Notes under the pieces: model-generated
Database searches by the model: none
Told to the model about the DNA's origin: nothing
What the model saw: only the letters and a program-made list of their open reading frames with translations
Position numbers and translations under genes: made by a program
DNA from: Aphanomyces cochlioides
Taxonomy: Eukaryota; Oomycota; Saprolegniomycetes; Saprolegniales; Verrucalvaceae
Direction: 5' to 3'
DNA: 64,000 nucleotides
NCBI GenBank assembly: GCA_019828595.1
Contig: JAHQRK010000008.1
Location: forward strand, 2,418,001 to 2,482,000
Shown here: piece by piece, positions 21,334-31,985 of the stretch
How positions within the stretch are numbered: the first letter of the stretch is position 1
Layout: every line of letters begins with the position of its first letter

Positions 21334-23416
21334 GTGGAACGCCGATTAGTTAAATGCGACTACTAATGACTTAGCTCGCAACTTGTCTCACACTGGAGTT
21401 AACTCTACAGTCACAAAACCTGTTTAACCTGTTTAATTACATTACCTTTATATAGCAATATAAATACCACATATCAATATATAGAGGTCTGTAATCCAAA
21501 CCCTTTTCAACATTGAATTCGTTTGTGTGGCAAGTATAGACATGGGTCCTACATTTTCAGTCTTTCATAGCTATCGACTATCGGCACTACGCCATCATTG
21601 AGGAGCCACGGTCGTTGTGGGGAACAATAGCCTTTGTGTGCACTCGCCTTGCTCGCTGTACCTTTGTGAAAGTGGACACACCACTTTCACACTATGAAAA
21701 GCAACGACGACCAAGACATTGAGAAGCAAACATCATTGTCACACCGTCGGCAGTAGTATTGATATACTTGGCTGCATCCTTAGGCAACCTCCATCCTCCA
21801 GCGTACACCACACACAGCCACGAGCCATGTTTTGTCCACCTCGAATCAACATCTTGTCCTAGACCATCATCTTATCCATCGTTTAAACTTGCCATATTAT
21901 ACAATTTACTGTAATATTCAATATAGAACCTGTTATAATTTATATTGTCAACATCGAATGTTTTCGCCGCTTCCCCTCACGGCGTTGGAGCTGCGACCTG
22001 ACTGGATTTTGCGTTGACTAGTCCACCGTGTAAAGTCATCGTCTACTGGGCTCTTCGCGGCTCTTTCTTACCGCACAGTCTGTTGGAGTCTGGATGACGG
22101 ACGCTCTTTTGTTTACTCATGCCAAAATACATGGTACAACACGGTCGCGCGGGTGTATATACCACTTATGACGAAGTGGCTGGGAAGGAGATGATGCGAT
22201 GGTCGCAAAACAAACACGTCACGGGATCGAAGTGAGCCGCGAGGTTGAATGAGGAGATCGGATGCGTCAGTCGCGCGCTGTAACGACGTAGTTGTTGTCA
22301 ATGGTTTTGATATCCGACGAGCTGAGCCACTCTCTCACCGCTCGTAGTGCAAGCACAAGACGTAGAAGAGGCGAGAGCCAATGATTCATTGCAAAGAAAT
22401 GGCAGCGGGAAGACGTGCCTGCGCTGGTAGTGGATGCAAGCTGGAATTGAAACTTGTAACTTCCGTGATGAGCAGTTACGAGCAGCGAAACGGCGATTAC
22501 CAACTGCACGACGACGGTCTTTTGCAATTCCTTCGATCGTTTAGACGCCAATCCCTAAGCAATGTAGCTCGATGACAATCGTACGAAAGAGACAGACGAC
22601 GGTCGAATCTGCAATGGATGCCAGCAAACTTTGACATGGGAGCGCCGCCCAGTAGTGACTCGACGTCTCGCCATGTGAAGCCATCGTCGTTGATGGAAAT
22701 GCTGCAACGAGCATATACAAGCTCCGAGGAGAATAGAAAGTCATTGAATGCATCGACGGCGTCGATAGCGACGGCAGATCGGTCGACTTTCCCAACCGTT
22801 TGGCGAAAGTTGGCGAGAAAAGAGTGAGTCCCAACCGATTGGAGGCGCATTGACAGGTCGCCTAGAAGAGAAGCCAAGCTACGACAAGTCCAGAGGGGAT
22901 TGACGTGATGCGATCAAGTCAAAGGAAGAGGAGGGGGCGATCAAACAATTCTACTGAGATTAACACGAAATGTACTTAAATAGGGGTAAAAACCTGCACA
23001 CTTCTGAAATCTCCATCATATTTGTAAAGAACGTGACTCTGGAGGCTATAAATAGATCAAATCCAGCTTAAACTCCTTAATTGAGTACATACACTCCAAC
23101 CATTCTCTCGATGTGGCCAGGAGCGATTTCCGCTCTTCCGACGACTGCGGCGTGGACATCACCTTCCAGATGCATCTATTCCTCACATGTAGGCTGCCAT
23201 TCAGTGTGGTTACAGCGGAGTCGACTTCGCACCGATTGTCGGAACAAACTAGCGTTGTTGCAAGACGAAAGCGGCGGGAATTGTTTCCTGGAACCGCTGA
23301 ATGTGCACGATGAGGGATGCCAGCGCTTGTGCTTTAGCAAACAAGATCAAGCAGTGAATACAGAAAAGGCACTACGCTGAGGTGGTAGTCGCTTGTGAGA
23401 GAGCAGGCCTTGAATC
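21334..23416. other. Long intergenic region, no gene recognised
   Basis: About 2.1 kb. The part up to 22,000 is AT-rich and holds only short frames. From 22,260 to 22,880 there are overlapping minus-strand frames, one with a hydrophobic stretch (VVVQLVIAVSLLV), but no start-to-stop model or family resemblance could be supported. Confidence 0.4.
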
Positions 23417-24885
23417 TTAGCGACGCAGGAGATCGGCGGTCATTTGGTCGAGTTCTTCCGCCGTGTACAAGCCGCATGCGAGGCGATTCTGGACGATTTC
23501 CAAAAAGACGCGAGCGCCGAGGGGAAGAATGCGGTCGTTGAAGTCAAACTACAAGACACACCAGCGTCAAATGTGTCGCTCGACCGGGGGATTTACCGTG
23601 TCCATGTGGCAACCGCGAGGTTGTGGATCATCCTAGTGAGAGAAAGAGGTGGTTATTCCTTGCCATTCATGCGGGCAATTGTACCTTGGACGCCGTGCCG
23701 ATAAAGAAGAAACAACCAGGACGTTCTTGCAAGAAGAAGGAGAAATCTTCCGACCCAGCGACGGGCAATCCCAAGTCAGAGACTTTGTCACGGCCGACGA
23801 CGCCCGCCGCGATGGACTCGAAGATATTCGTCTCGGGCTTTGGGTTCATCACGACGGGATACGTGTCGATGAATTCCAGCTCACTCTTGAGGTCAAATGC
23901 CGCGCAAGTATGCTCGACGATGGTCGTCATGCCTAGCCAGAGGGAGACCGTCAACGTTGAGCTTCAATGGTTCAATGCGTACGTGGGCGAGAAATCGCGC
24001 ATGGTTCCTGACAACGTCACCGACGACGGGATCACATTGTCAGCCTCCCCGCCGTGAACTTGGCAAATCGAGACGACAGCGCTGTCATGGGGCGACAAAC
24101 TGCGGCTTGTGATGGTTTGAATGGCTGTAATGACTTGACCCGCGGCGACAATCGGGCCCTTCGTCACGTGTGGAGCTGAGCCATGACCACCAGGACCTGA
24201 AATCGTAATCTTGAAGCGACCGCCGTGCGCCATCAATGCGCCAGCCTTGACGTGAATGTTGCCAAGGGGAAATGGTCCATTGTGGTATCTACAGTAAGAA
24301 ATCCATCAGGACTCACAACTCAGGACTCCAACGTACCCATAGACTTCATCGACACCGACGAGACAGCCGTCTTTGATCATGGCTGGAGCACCGAAATGAC
24401 CTTCTTCCGCCGGTTGAAACAACAAACGAACGGTCGAATGCGGCGGCAACAAGTGGCGGCGTTGCTGGACAAGATGACCAAATCCCATCAAGTTGACGGT
24501 ATGTCCGTCGTGGCCACACATATGTGCCGCGCCTGGAACTTTGGACTCGTACGGAAGATGCGCATTGTGTTCTGTCATCGGCAGAGTGTCCATGTCGCCA
24601 CGGAAAGCCACGCACTTCAAGACAGGTTCTGCTGGCGCTGGACCATCCTTTGGACCAAAGATATCCACGACCAAGCCTACAATCATCCTAGCATGTCCCA
24701 GTAAAGTAGCGGCGATCGTACCAGTCTTGCCGCTCACGGAGATCTGCTCGGCGGGAATGTGCGCTTGATTGATGAGATAGTCACGGACGAGTGCTTGCGT
24801 CTTGTGCTCTTGGAAGCTCAGCTTGAATATGGCGGCGGATTTTCGCCAAGTCGGCAAAGAAGGCGTCAAAGTCCGTCGCAGCCAT
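23417..24885 (-). pseudogene. M20D amidohydrolase, copy 10, two frameshifting deletions
   Basis: The minus-strand ATG at 24885 gives MAATDFDAFFADLAKIRRHI. An 11-base loss near 24830 then removes the HENPE codons and shifts the frame. The catalytic region is intact (MCGHDGH, PAEEGHFG, GPGGHGSAP), with DMDTLPM for DMDALPM. A 23-base loss near 23975 at the end of exon 5 destroys the TIKQR splice junction. Late exons remain (PRGCHMDT, then TAEELDQMTADLLRR and stop at 23417). Intron 1 is the 45-bp in-frame type shared with copies 7, 8 and 11. A functional product would need unusual splicing at both lesions. Confidence 0.75.
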
Positions 24886-25840
24886 CGTGGTCGGTTCAAG
24901 TCGAAAAGGAAAATGAACATGGAAGCGCGACGGCAGGAGTACACTGTAGCATTCCTCCAGCTGGTTCCCATGGCGATGTCAAAATTTCTTTGACTCAGCA
25001 AGTTCCCATCATCTTCGTCTACCCCATGGATGCGAGTGTTCCAATCGATACAACATGACGCTCTTGGTGGGATAACTAGCTTCTTTCGTGGAAATCTTCC
25101 ATGAGGATGACTCAAGATGCGTTTCCTGATGCATTCCAAGGCGTAAGAACCTTCAGAGCGTCATCGCGACAGGAGGAAGGTTTGCAGCAGGCTAGCGTCA
25201 TGTGTCGGCGGTCATTTCAAACGTGGGTGATACGTGGGAGCCGACAAAGCGCCACCGCGAACACCAACATGCGATGGAAAGTTTCTATCTCTTTCAGCAT
25301 GGGTGAAAGATTGACGAACCTGGTCGGAAAGAAATATCACACTTTTGAAATGTCCATCGCAAGTCAATCCTAATGGCGGCGGTCCATCATGGAGTTGCCG
25401 GATGGAATATTCCGACACATGGTGTCATTTCCTGCTGTCTTCAGCCGCCGCGATCGCTCCTTTCCTCATAGCGCTATGTTGGGGACTTGTAAATACCTCG
25501 GTGATGGGATTCGATGCGAGTCAAAGTTGAGGTCTTGGTCGAGTGCTGGAAGTCGTAGGTGAAAGATTGCCCATGGCGATGCGCAAACCATCTCTCGAGC
25601 TGGTGTCACGCTGTCAACGTATGTAGCGTCGAGTCATCAAGATTGGGACGTCCAAGTTGGTGGAAAGCACACGTGGAGCTTGAAACTACAGCTGAAAAGA
25701 GCTCGGTGGTCGACAAAGCGCAGACATGCACAAGGCAGTAGAACGACGAGAGCCCATCAGCTCTCTCTGGCTCATTTCCTTGGGGGACTACCGTGGCTCC
25801 ATCGGCGGTCAAAGCTGCACAAGCTCAACAGCGATAGAAT
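24886..25840. other. Intergenic region between copies 10 and 11
   Basis: About 950 bp, no gene recognised. Its left edge carries a minus-strand initiator-like site (antisense of 24904-24917, TTCATTTTCCTTTT) ahead of copy 10. Confidence 0.4.
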
Positions 25841-27111
25841 CTAAAACCAGCGTTGCATTGAGGAATGGTAGGATGAAGCGGTGGGTTTCATCAGGTTGGC
25901 GGTCATGTCGTCGAGCTCGTTGGCGTTCAAGAGTGTGCAGTTGAGGCGATGATGGACGATTTCAACGTACATGCGAATGCCGAGCGGTAGAATCCGGTCG
26001 TTGAAGTCAAACTAGGTGGAGAGAATGGGCATGTTCACACGGTCAGGACGATATAGACGTACCCCGTCGCTGTGGCAGAAGCGATTCTGTGGATCGTTCT
26101 ACCGCAAAATTGATGGAGAGATAGAGAAGCGGCAGAGTACCTCGTCCTTGGTCCCGATGAAGAAGAAGCAACCAGGGCGTTCTTGTAGAAAGAAGGAGAA
26201 ATCTTCCCCACCACAGACGGGCAACCCTGCATCCGAGACTTTGTCGGCGCCGACGACGCGCGCGGCAATCGTTTCGACCATGTTGGTTTCAGACTTGGAT
26301 TCACCACGACGGGGTACATGTCCATGAATTCAATCTCGCCATGGAGGTCAAACGCCGCGGACGTGCTTTCAACGATAGCAGTCATGCCTACGGACACACT
26401 TTGAAATATTGACGACGAGGAGCAGCTCACGTTGTTTGATCGTCGCTTCAACGGAAGGAGAGAAATCGCGCACGGTGCCAGACAATTTGACCGACGACGG
26501 GATCACATTGTCGGCTTCACCGCCGTGGACTTGACAAATCGAGACGATTGCAGCATCGTGTGGAGAGAGACTGCGGCTCGTGATAGTCTGCATCGCTAGT
26601 ATGATTTGACCCGCGGCGACAATCGGATCTTTCGTCACGTGTGGGGCCGAGCCATGGCCACCAGGACCTGAAATTGTTATATTGAAGAGACCGCCGTGAG
26701 CCATGAGGGGTCCCGCCTTGACGTGGATGTTGCCAAAGGGAAAAGAAAAGTTGTGGCATCTACATGGAGCGAAAGATGCGAGTTGTGTTCTGTCATCGGC
26801 AGAGCGTCCATGTCGCCACGGAAAGCCACGCACCTCACCACTGCCTCCGCAGGTTGAGGACCTTCCTTGGGACCAAAGATATCCACGACCAAACCTACAA
26901 TCATCCTAGCATGTCCAAGTAAAGTAGCGGCGATCGTACCAGTCTTGCCGCTCACGGAGATCTGCTCGACGGGGATCTGCGCTTGATTGATGAGATAGTC
27001 ACGGACGAGCGCTTGCGTCTTGTACTCTTGGAAGCTCAGCTCTGGGTTTGCATGGAGATGTCGTCGAATCTTGGTCAATTCGGCAAAAAAGTCGTCCAAG
27101 TTGGATGCCAT
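25841..27111 (-). pseudogene. M20D amidohydrolase, copy 11, metal-site exon deleted
   Basis: The ATG at 27111 gives MASNLDDFFAELTK, then the 45-bp intron 1 and AFRGDMDALPMTEHNSHLS. At about 26770 the sequence jumps straight to the 3' end of intron 3 and CHNFSFPFGNIHVK. The missing stretch of about 90 codons includes MCGHDGH and PAEE, so the metal-binding and catalytic core is gone and the frame is shifted. The 3' half (GPGGHGSAP, HGGEADNVIPS, CGGEDFSFFL, then ANELDDMTANLM) looks well kept, with the stop at 25841. Confidence 0.85.
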
Positions 27112-28584
27112 TCTGGCTGTCTTCGTCAATTTGACAAATGAAAGCTGCAGACGAAAGGAAACGTCCTTCATGTGGCAGCAGCTGCTTTGACAAAGCACCA
27201 TGTGGCTCAGGAAACATGTCGGAGAGTTGGACACTTTAACTGAAATGGCTGCGACAAGATCGACTTTGTCACGTATTGGAGGCATCGACGTTGTATTCTT
27301 GTGGTCTCTTCGAGTGTCAAGGAATGCCAGTGAATGGTACTTGGATGGCTGGTTGAACCTCATCTCACGTAGCGCATTCGACCTCACTTGTGGACTTTTT
27401 CACAGTCATGACGTCGTCGCTGTCGCTGGAAATTCTGGCAATGTTGGAGTCAAAGGCTAGTACCGCTTCGTCAACTTGACGGTCCCCCATGACGAACGAA
27501 CTGGACAAAATTGGCTGTCTCCGTGATGGACTTCATCGATGTGCACAACTTGACATGGGCAGAGATTTGGTTTCGAGAGCTTTTCCACAAGTTTGGGTCG
27601 TTGAGCAAGACACCAGTGTTTTATCTCCTCTGGTGGGTTTCATCCCGATCTTGTGCGGGAATATTGATCGCTGGCGGAGTCAAAGTAAACCGTGGGTCTT
27701 CATGCTCTCCAAAGGCTTTCAATCTCTCTGGAAAGCCATCGCAACGGCACATTCCAATCATTTTTCTATCCAATTTCGAACTGCTGTGGCTGAAATCTCT
27801 CAGCGGAACAACAAACCACAGCTCGTCAATAGCCAGTCGACGTGGTCCATTGGGTCGTTGAATTGCCATGGGTACGTCTGCTTCCTTTGTCGCGACTCAG
27901 AGACGGCCATTTGAATCCCTCGCTCAGATATGGCCCGATCGAGGAGAAAATGAATCGCAAGGACGTGCTCACTCGGTCCGAAATACCCTAGTTACACTGT
28001 CAAACCAACGTCTCGACGGACCAAACGAGAGTGGCCTTACGAGCGAGGAAATGGATAAATCGAGCGTCAAACAAACGTGAAGACGTCGTTGCCCGTTGAC
28101 CAAACTAATTCAAAATCAATCGTGGGCCATTTGGGACTATCAAGGTCAGCACCATACAACGAGGATTGGTTCGTCCGTGAACTTTGAGAGCGCTCTTGAC
28201 GTTATTGCGTACAGCAACAAATTGATCCAACGCGTCCACTTGCTCGAGTAGAGCACGATTTCAACGTTTCATGTCCTCTGTTTGGCGAGGTGCAAATTTG
28301 AAAAATCCTTGTAAACCACACAGATTCGTGTAGCCTTCACCGATGTCTAGTTGATATCAAGCTTCAACTTTATGCTGATTTTCATCTCAGCGATAGCAAT
28401 TCAAGCAAAATATGACTGGAAATAAGTTCAACATCAACCGAGTACCTGTGGAGTGTCTTTATAGTTGGAAAACTCTATGTTTCGTTGGCTGTCCAGTGAT
28501 TTTTACCAGACACGAGATCATTCTGAGTGTATTAAGTTCGTCATTCAACGCACAACCTATTGACAAATTTGCTCGCAGCATTTC
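27112..28584. other. Intergenic region upstream of the acyl-CoA synthetase 3' end
   Basis: About 1.5 kb. An ATG-initiated minus frame at 27869-27621 (82 aa) and its antisense partner are open, but neither resembles a known family. No repeat was identified. Confidence 0.35.
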
Positions 28585-30367
28585 TTACTTGGTAGTAGCA
28601 AACAACTTGGCAAGTTGTTTTTTGTTGATTTTGCCCATGGCATTTTTTGGAATCTCCTGCACGATGTGGATTTGTCGGGGCTTCTTGTACTTGGCCAATT
28701 TGTTTTCCAAAAAGGCTTCCAAAGATGGCTCGAGATTCTTCACTTCAGGATCAACTCGCACGACAGCCGTCACGACTTGGCCCCATGTTTCGTCCTCCGC
28801 ACCGTATACAGCACATTCTCGAATTTGGGGATGGTCGAGCAAACCTTGTTCAATCTCGAGTGCTGAGATTTTATAGCCAGCGCTTTTGATAATATCGACA
28901 GATGCCCGACCCAGGATTTTATAACTCTTGTGTTGCTCGTCGTACGCTGCAATATCGCCCGTTTTGAACCACCCATCTTTGGTCCATGCTTCTTTTGTAT
29001 CGATAGGCCGCTTCCAATATTCCTACAACATCTCCATCATGATTTCGGTAATATTCTTGATAGATTACTTTGAATAACGTGGCGCCACGAAGTTGTAACT
29101 CGCTTGTCTATCCGACACTTCAGTACTTCATTTGCAGTAAAACACATAACCTCGGGAGCAATGCGAGCTTCAATACTTGGAAATGGCTGTCCAACGAATC
29201 CTAAATGACGCTCGCCACGTAATGGATTACCCAAAGCCATGCCACATTCGGTCATGCCATATCTAACAAGCCAGCTTGAGTTTTAATGACCATTACACGC
29301 TGAAAGTACCGCTCCAAGAGCATTTTTCCACCCGTAAGTGATTGCCACCGCTGTAAAATCGACAGAGGACAGGCCATACTGCCACTAATCGCAACACGCA
29401 AGTGCGCTAAACCAGCTTTGGCATTGGCTTGAGCTTTGGCATCCATTTTTTCAAATGACTCCAACAACATCATGTAAATGCTAGGCACAGCCATCAACAC
29501 TGTCACCGGATTTGCTGGGTCGGACAACCTACAGGACGACGATGACAAATGAAGAACTTTCAGGATCCGTACTTGGCCCAAATTTCAGCAGGAGATGCCT
29601 TCTCCAGGCAATCAACCGTCGCGCCGCCAAGAAGCGGCGATAACAAGTTATTTACAATACCTGCGTCATGCAAAATTCTTTGAAAAAGGCATTGCAAGGA
29701 TATCCTACCGTGGGCATGATGCAATGGAAGAAAGTGTAGAACATGATCGGCTGGAGATAATTCCCACGTCGTTGTAACGTCGTTTACTTGAGCAAACAAG
29801 CTGGATTGTGTCGCAAGGACGCCTTTTGGAACGCCTGTGGTGCCGCTCGTGTAAAGCAACATGGCATTTTCGGTCAAGTAGGGCTTTTTCAAGCGAGTCA
29901 AGAGATCCTCTTCACTGGCTTCGTGTGTGGCATCACGAAACGTAAACGATGGCACTGACAAGTTACTCGTATCCATAGAAGGATGACTGATGACGTGGGA
30001 TGCTCCAGAGTCCCTTCAAGAATGCATTAGACATGACAAACTGATAGAAAGGCGAACTTGATGATGTGGAGACGTTCCGACAGCGCACTGGACGTCGACA
30101 ATGGAACAGCCATGCGGTTAGATAACCAAATTGCCCACTGATTGCGGAGATAATCCGCGTCCTACGAATAAGCGAGTCAGACAGACAGAGGATCCAAGGA
30201 CAAACTCGATGCGCGACGAATGCAATCGCTTCCGACGACGACGAAGCGGGTGGAAGCTGACGGGATAGCGCAAGGGCTTGGCGCATCAGTTGTTGCGTCG
30301 ACGAGGTGACACCTTTTGGTCCGCAGAGAACGCCGCGGGCTTCATACAGGCGCTGAAGGAGCCGCAT
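28585..30367 (-). CDS. Acyl-CoA synthetase, ACSF3/malonyl-CoA synthetase type (7 exons, 504 aa)
   Basis: AMP-forming ligase that activates a short dicarboxylic or fatty acid to its CoA thioester. The closest family by motif order is ACSF3 (malonyl/methylmalonyl-CoA synthetase). Minus-strand exons are 30367-30206, 30161-30058, 30013-29573, 29528-29310, 29262-29151, 29107-29069 and 29022-28585; 1515 bases close in frame. Motifs in order: [15 protein letters not shown], the P-loop [73 protein letters not shown] and the C-terminal lysine motif [13 protein letters not shown]. The N-terminus ([14 protein letters not shown], arginine-rich, few acids) looks like a mitochondrial presequence, in line with ACSF3. 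The ATG at 30367 is the first in frame; the longer frame upstream begins at GTG. Single copy, apart from the remnant at 31.8 kb. Confidence 0.9.
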
Positions 30368-30559
30368 CCTGCTTGTACCGTCTTGTGGCGGCTTGGATAA
30401 TGAAAATGGACATGCATTCTGTTTTGTTTTCACTCTGCATATACTTGACCAGACAAATGTACTTTCTAAACACTTAACACACTTTAAAGCGCGTTAAGAC
30501 CTATTTCGTATGTCATGAAATACAAACTTCAAGACGTAAGAGCTCTATACGAGCTTTAA

Positions 30560-30690
30560 CTGAAAATCGCACTTTCTGGGATCCAAGGGTTGAAGGGTTT
30601 CGGGTTCCGCGGGGTTTAGCTTAATAGGGTTTTGGGTTTAGTGGTTGAAGGTGCCGAGGGGTTAAGGGGTTCGAGGACAGGATCAGCAAC
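30560..30690 (+). repeat. Degenerate GGGTTTAG-rich stretch (telomere-like)
   Basis: About 100 bp rich in AGGGTT, GGGTTTAG and GGGGTT units, the composition of degenerate TTTAGGG telomere repeats. Units are irregular, so an interstitial telomere scar is only one reading; a G-rich low-complexity stretch is another. Confidence 0.35.
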
Positions 30691-30829
30691 GTCAAGTCAA
30701 TCTACCAACAAAGCGGTCGTCAAGCCAAGCCTCGTGGATTGCTTTGTGCTACAGCTCGAGAATGCGTTGATGCGCTTGATTTGCCAAAAATTATTGTGAA
30801 ATGCCTGTAAATTTCCCTTTTTAGATCGA

Positions 30830-31330
30830 AAGATGGCCTTGGGAGACAGCATTTCCATCGTTGTTTCGCTGGAATACGCTGATGAATCTCAATCATTCAA
30901 GCTAGAAGACATTGAGATTCACTATTACAAGACGTATTCACGACATGTATGATTTTCTTGTAGCTGTCAATGTCAAGTGTCCACATCGAAATGTCCTGTC
31001 AACCTTGAAGTCCATGACCGACTTGGCGCTTGCTCCCTCTTTAGATTAGCTCGACTGCCATATCGTATCGTCTTCGCACCTGATTGTTATCCCGCCATGG
31101 ACGGCTATAGAATATGACACAATTTACGATCACGTTTTCCTGCAGGAAAAGACAGCATTTCCATCGTTGTTTTGATGGAATATGCCCATGAATCTCAATT
31201 ATCCAAGCTAGAAGACACTGATTTTCGCTGTTCCTAGAGCTGCATTCACTAGATCGATGGTTGTTGCTGTAAAAGTAACTGGTCAGTCTTAAGCTTTCAA
31301 CGAGTCGGTTTCAGTCGTCGCTGTAAGAAA
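30830..31330 (+). repeat. Two degraded copies of the 35.5-35.9 kb module
   Basis: The block GACAGCATTTCCATCG, the following coding-like stretch (DSISIV..LEYA) and the TTGGCGCTTGCTCCC spacer occur here twice (from about 30836 and 31150) and again at 35543-35905. Each copy here has early stops. It leads directly into the IQ-gene remnant at 31334, so the whole 30.8-31.7 kb segment is a duplicate of the region around the start of the IQ gene. Confidence 0.7.
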
Positions 31331-31333
31331 AGA

Positions 31334-31690
31334 CAACCTGTGCGGTATCTCTTCCGACCCAAGAAGCGTGGCATGGCGCATGCGACGAGCTACGAGAGAA
31401 ATCTTGGCCAAATTGCCACCTCGGCCAACGCTAACGCAGCCATTCCATGGTACGGATATCCTCAACGCCACGCCCACGACCGATATATTGCTAGCATTGA
31501 CGCGGGAAGACATGGGCTGGAGTACACCGTCACACGAACCACAGCAAGAGCAGGAACTGTAGTCCAAGCTGACGCAGCAGCGCGAATCAGGCTGGAATGC
31601 CTCCTTCCCCGCAGAGTTTTCGCTCGTCCCGCATGCTGAGCTACACGCAGCATAAATTACAATATCTCAAAGTGGATAAGCAGGTACAAG
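31334..31690 (+). pseudogene. Truncated copy of the IQ-protein gene 5' exon
   Basis: It aligns with 35948-36310 (RYPYRPKKRGMARATSYES there, RYLFRPKKRGMAHATSYER here), with the LTREDMGWS and SYTQHKL regions also recognisable, but with several frame changes and stops. Only the first exon is represented. Confidence 0.75.
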
Positions 31691-31759
31691 CGCGCGTTTC
31701 CCCGTGTAATTCTGTGGACCGGAGATAGGTGGCTCAAGATGGGAGGCGTCATTCAACCA

Positions 31760-31985
31760 GTGTTGCTGGACCGTCCAAAAATTCGAGAATGTGATGTATA
31801 CGGTGTGGCCAAATCGTGGCGGCTGTTGTGTGAGTTGATGCAGAAGTGAAGGAGCTAGAGCCGTCGTTGGAAATCTTTTTGCCAAACAAATTGGCCAAAC
31901 CCCGTCAAGTCCACATTGTGCACGAGATTCCAAAAGAAGCAATGGGCAAAACAACACAATAAACTTGCCAAGTTGTATGAACATG
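31760..31985 (+). pseudogene. Degraded 3' fragment of an acyl-CoA synthetase gene
   Basis: It aligns with the last exon of the synthetase at 28585-28845 but lies on the opposite strand. Translated in shifting frames it gives DRPKIRECDVYGV, EVKELEPSLEIFL, NKLAK, PRQVHIVHEIPKEAMGK and KLAKL. Frame breaks and stops occur throughout. Only the C-terminal roughly 75 codons are present. Confidence 0.75.

Noticed and set aside
20680..21366. 228-codon plus-strand frame inside copy 9
   Set aside because: It is the antisense shadow of the first exon of copy 9. The same shadow recurs opposite every M20D copy.
22267..22877. Possible two-exon membrane protein on the minus strand
   Set aside because: The upper frame opens at a TTG, frames do not join with a convincing intron, and no similarity was recognised.
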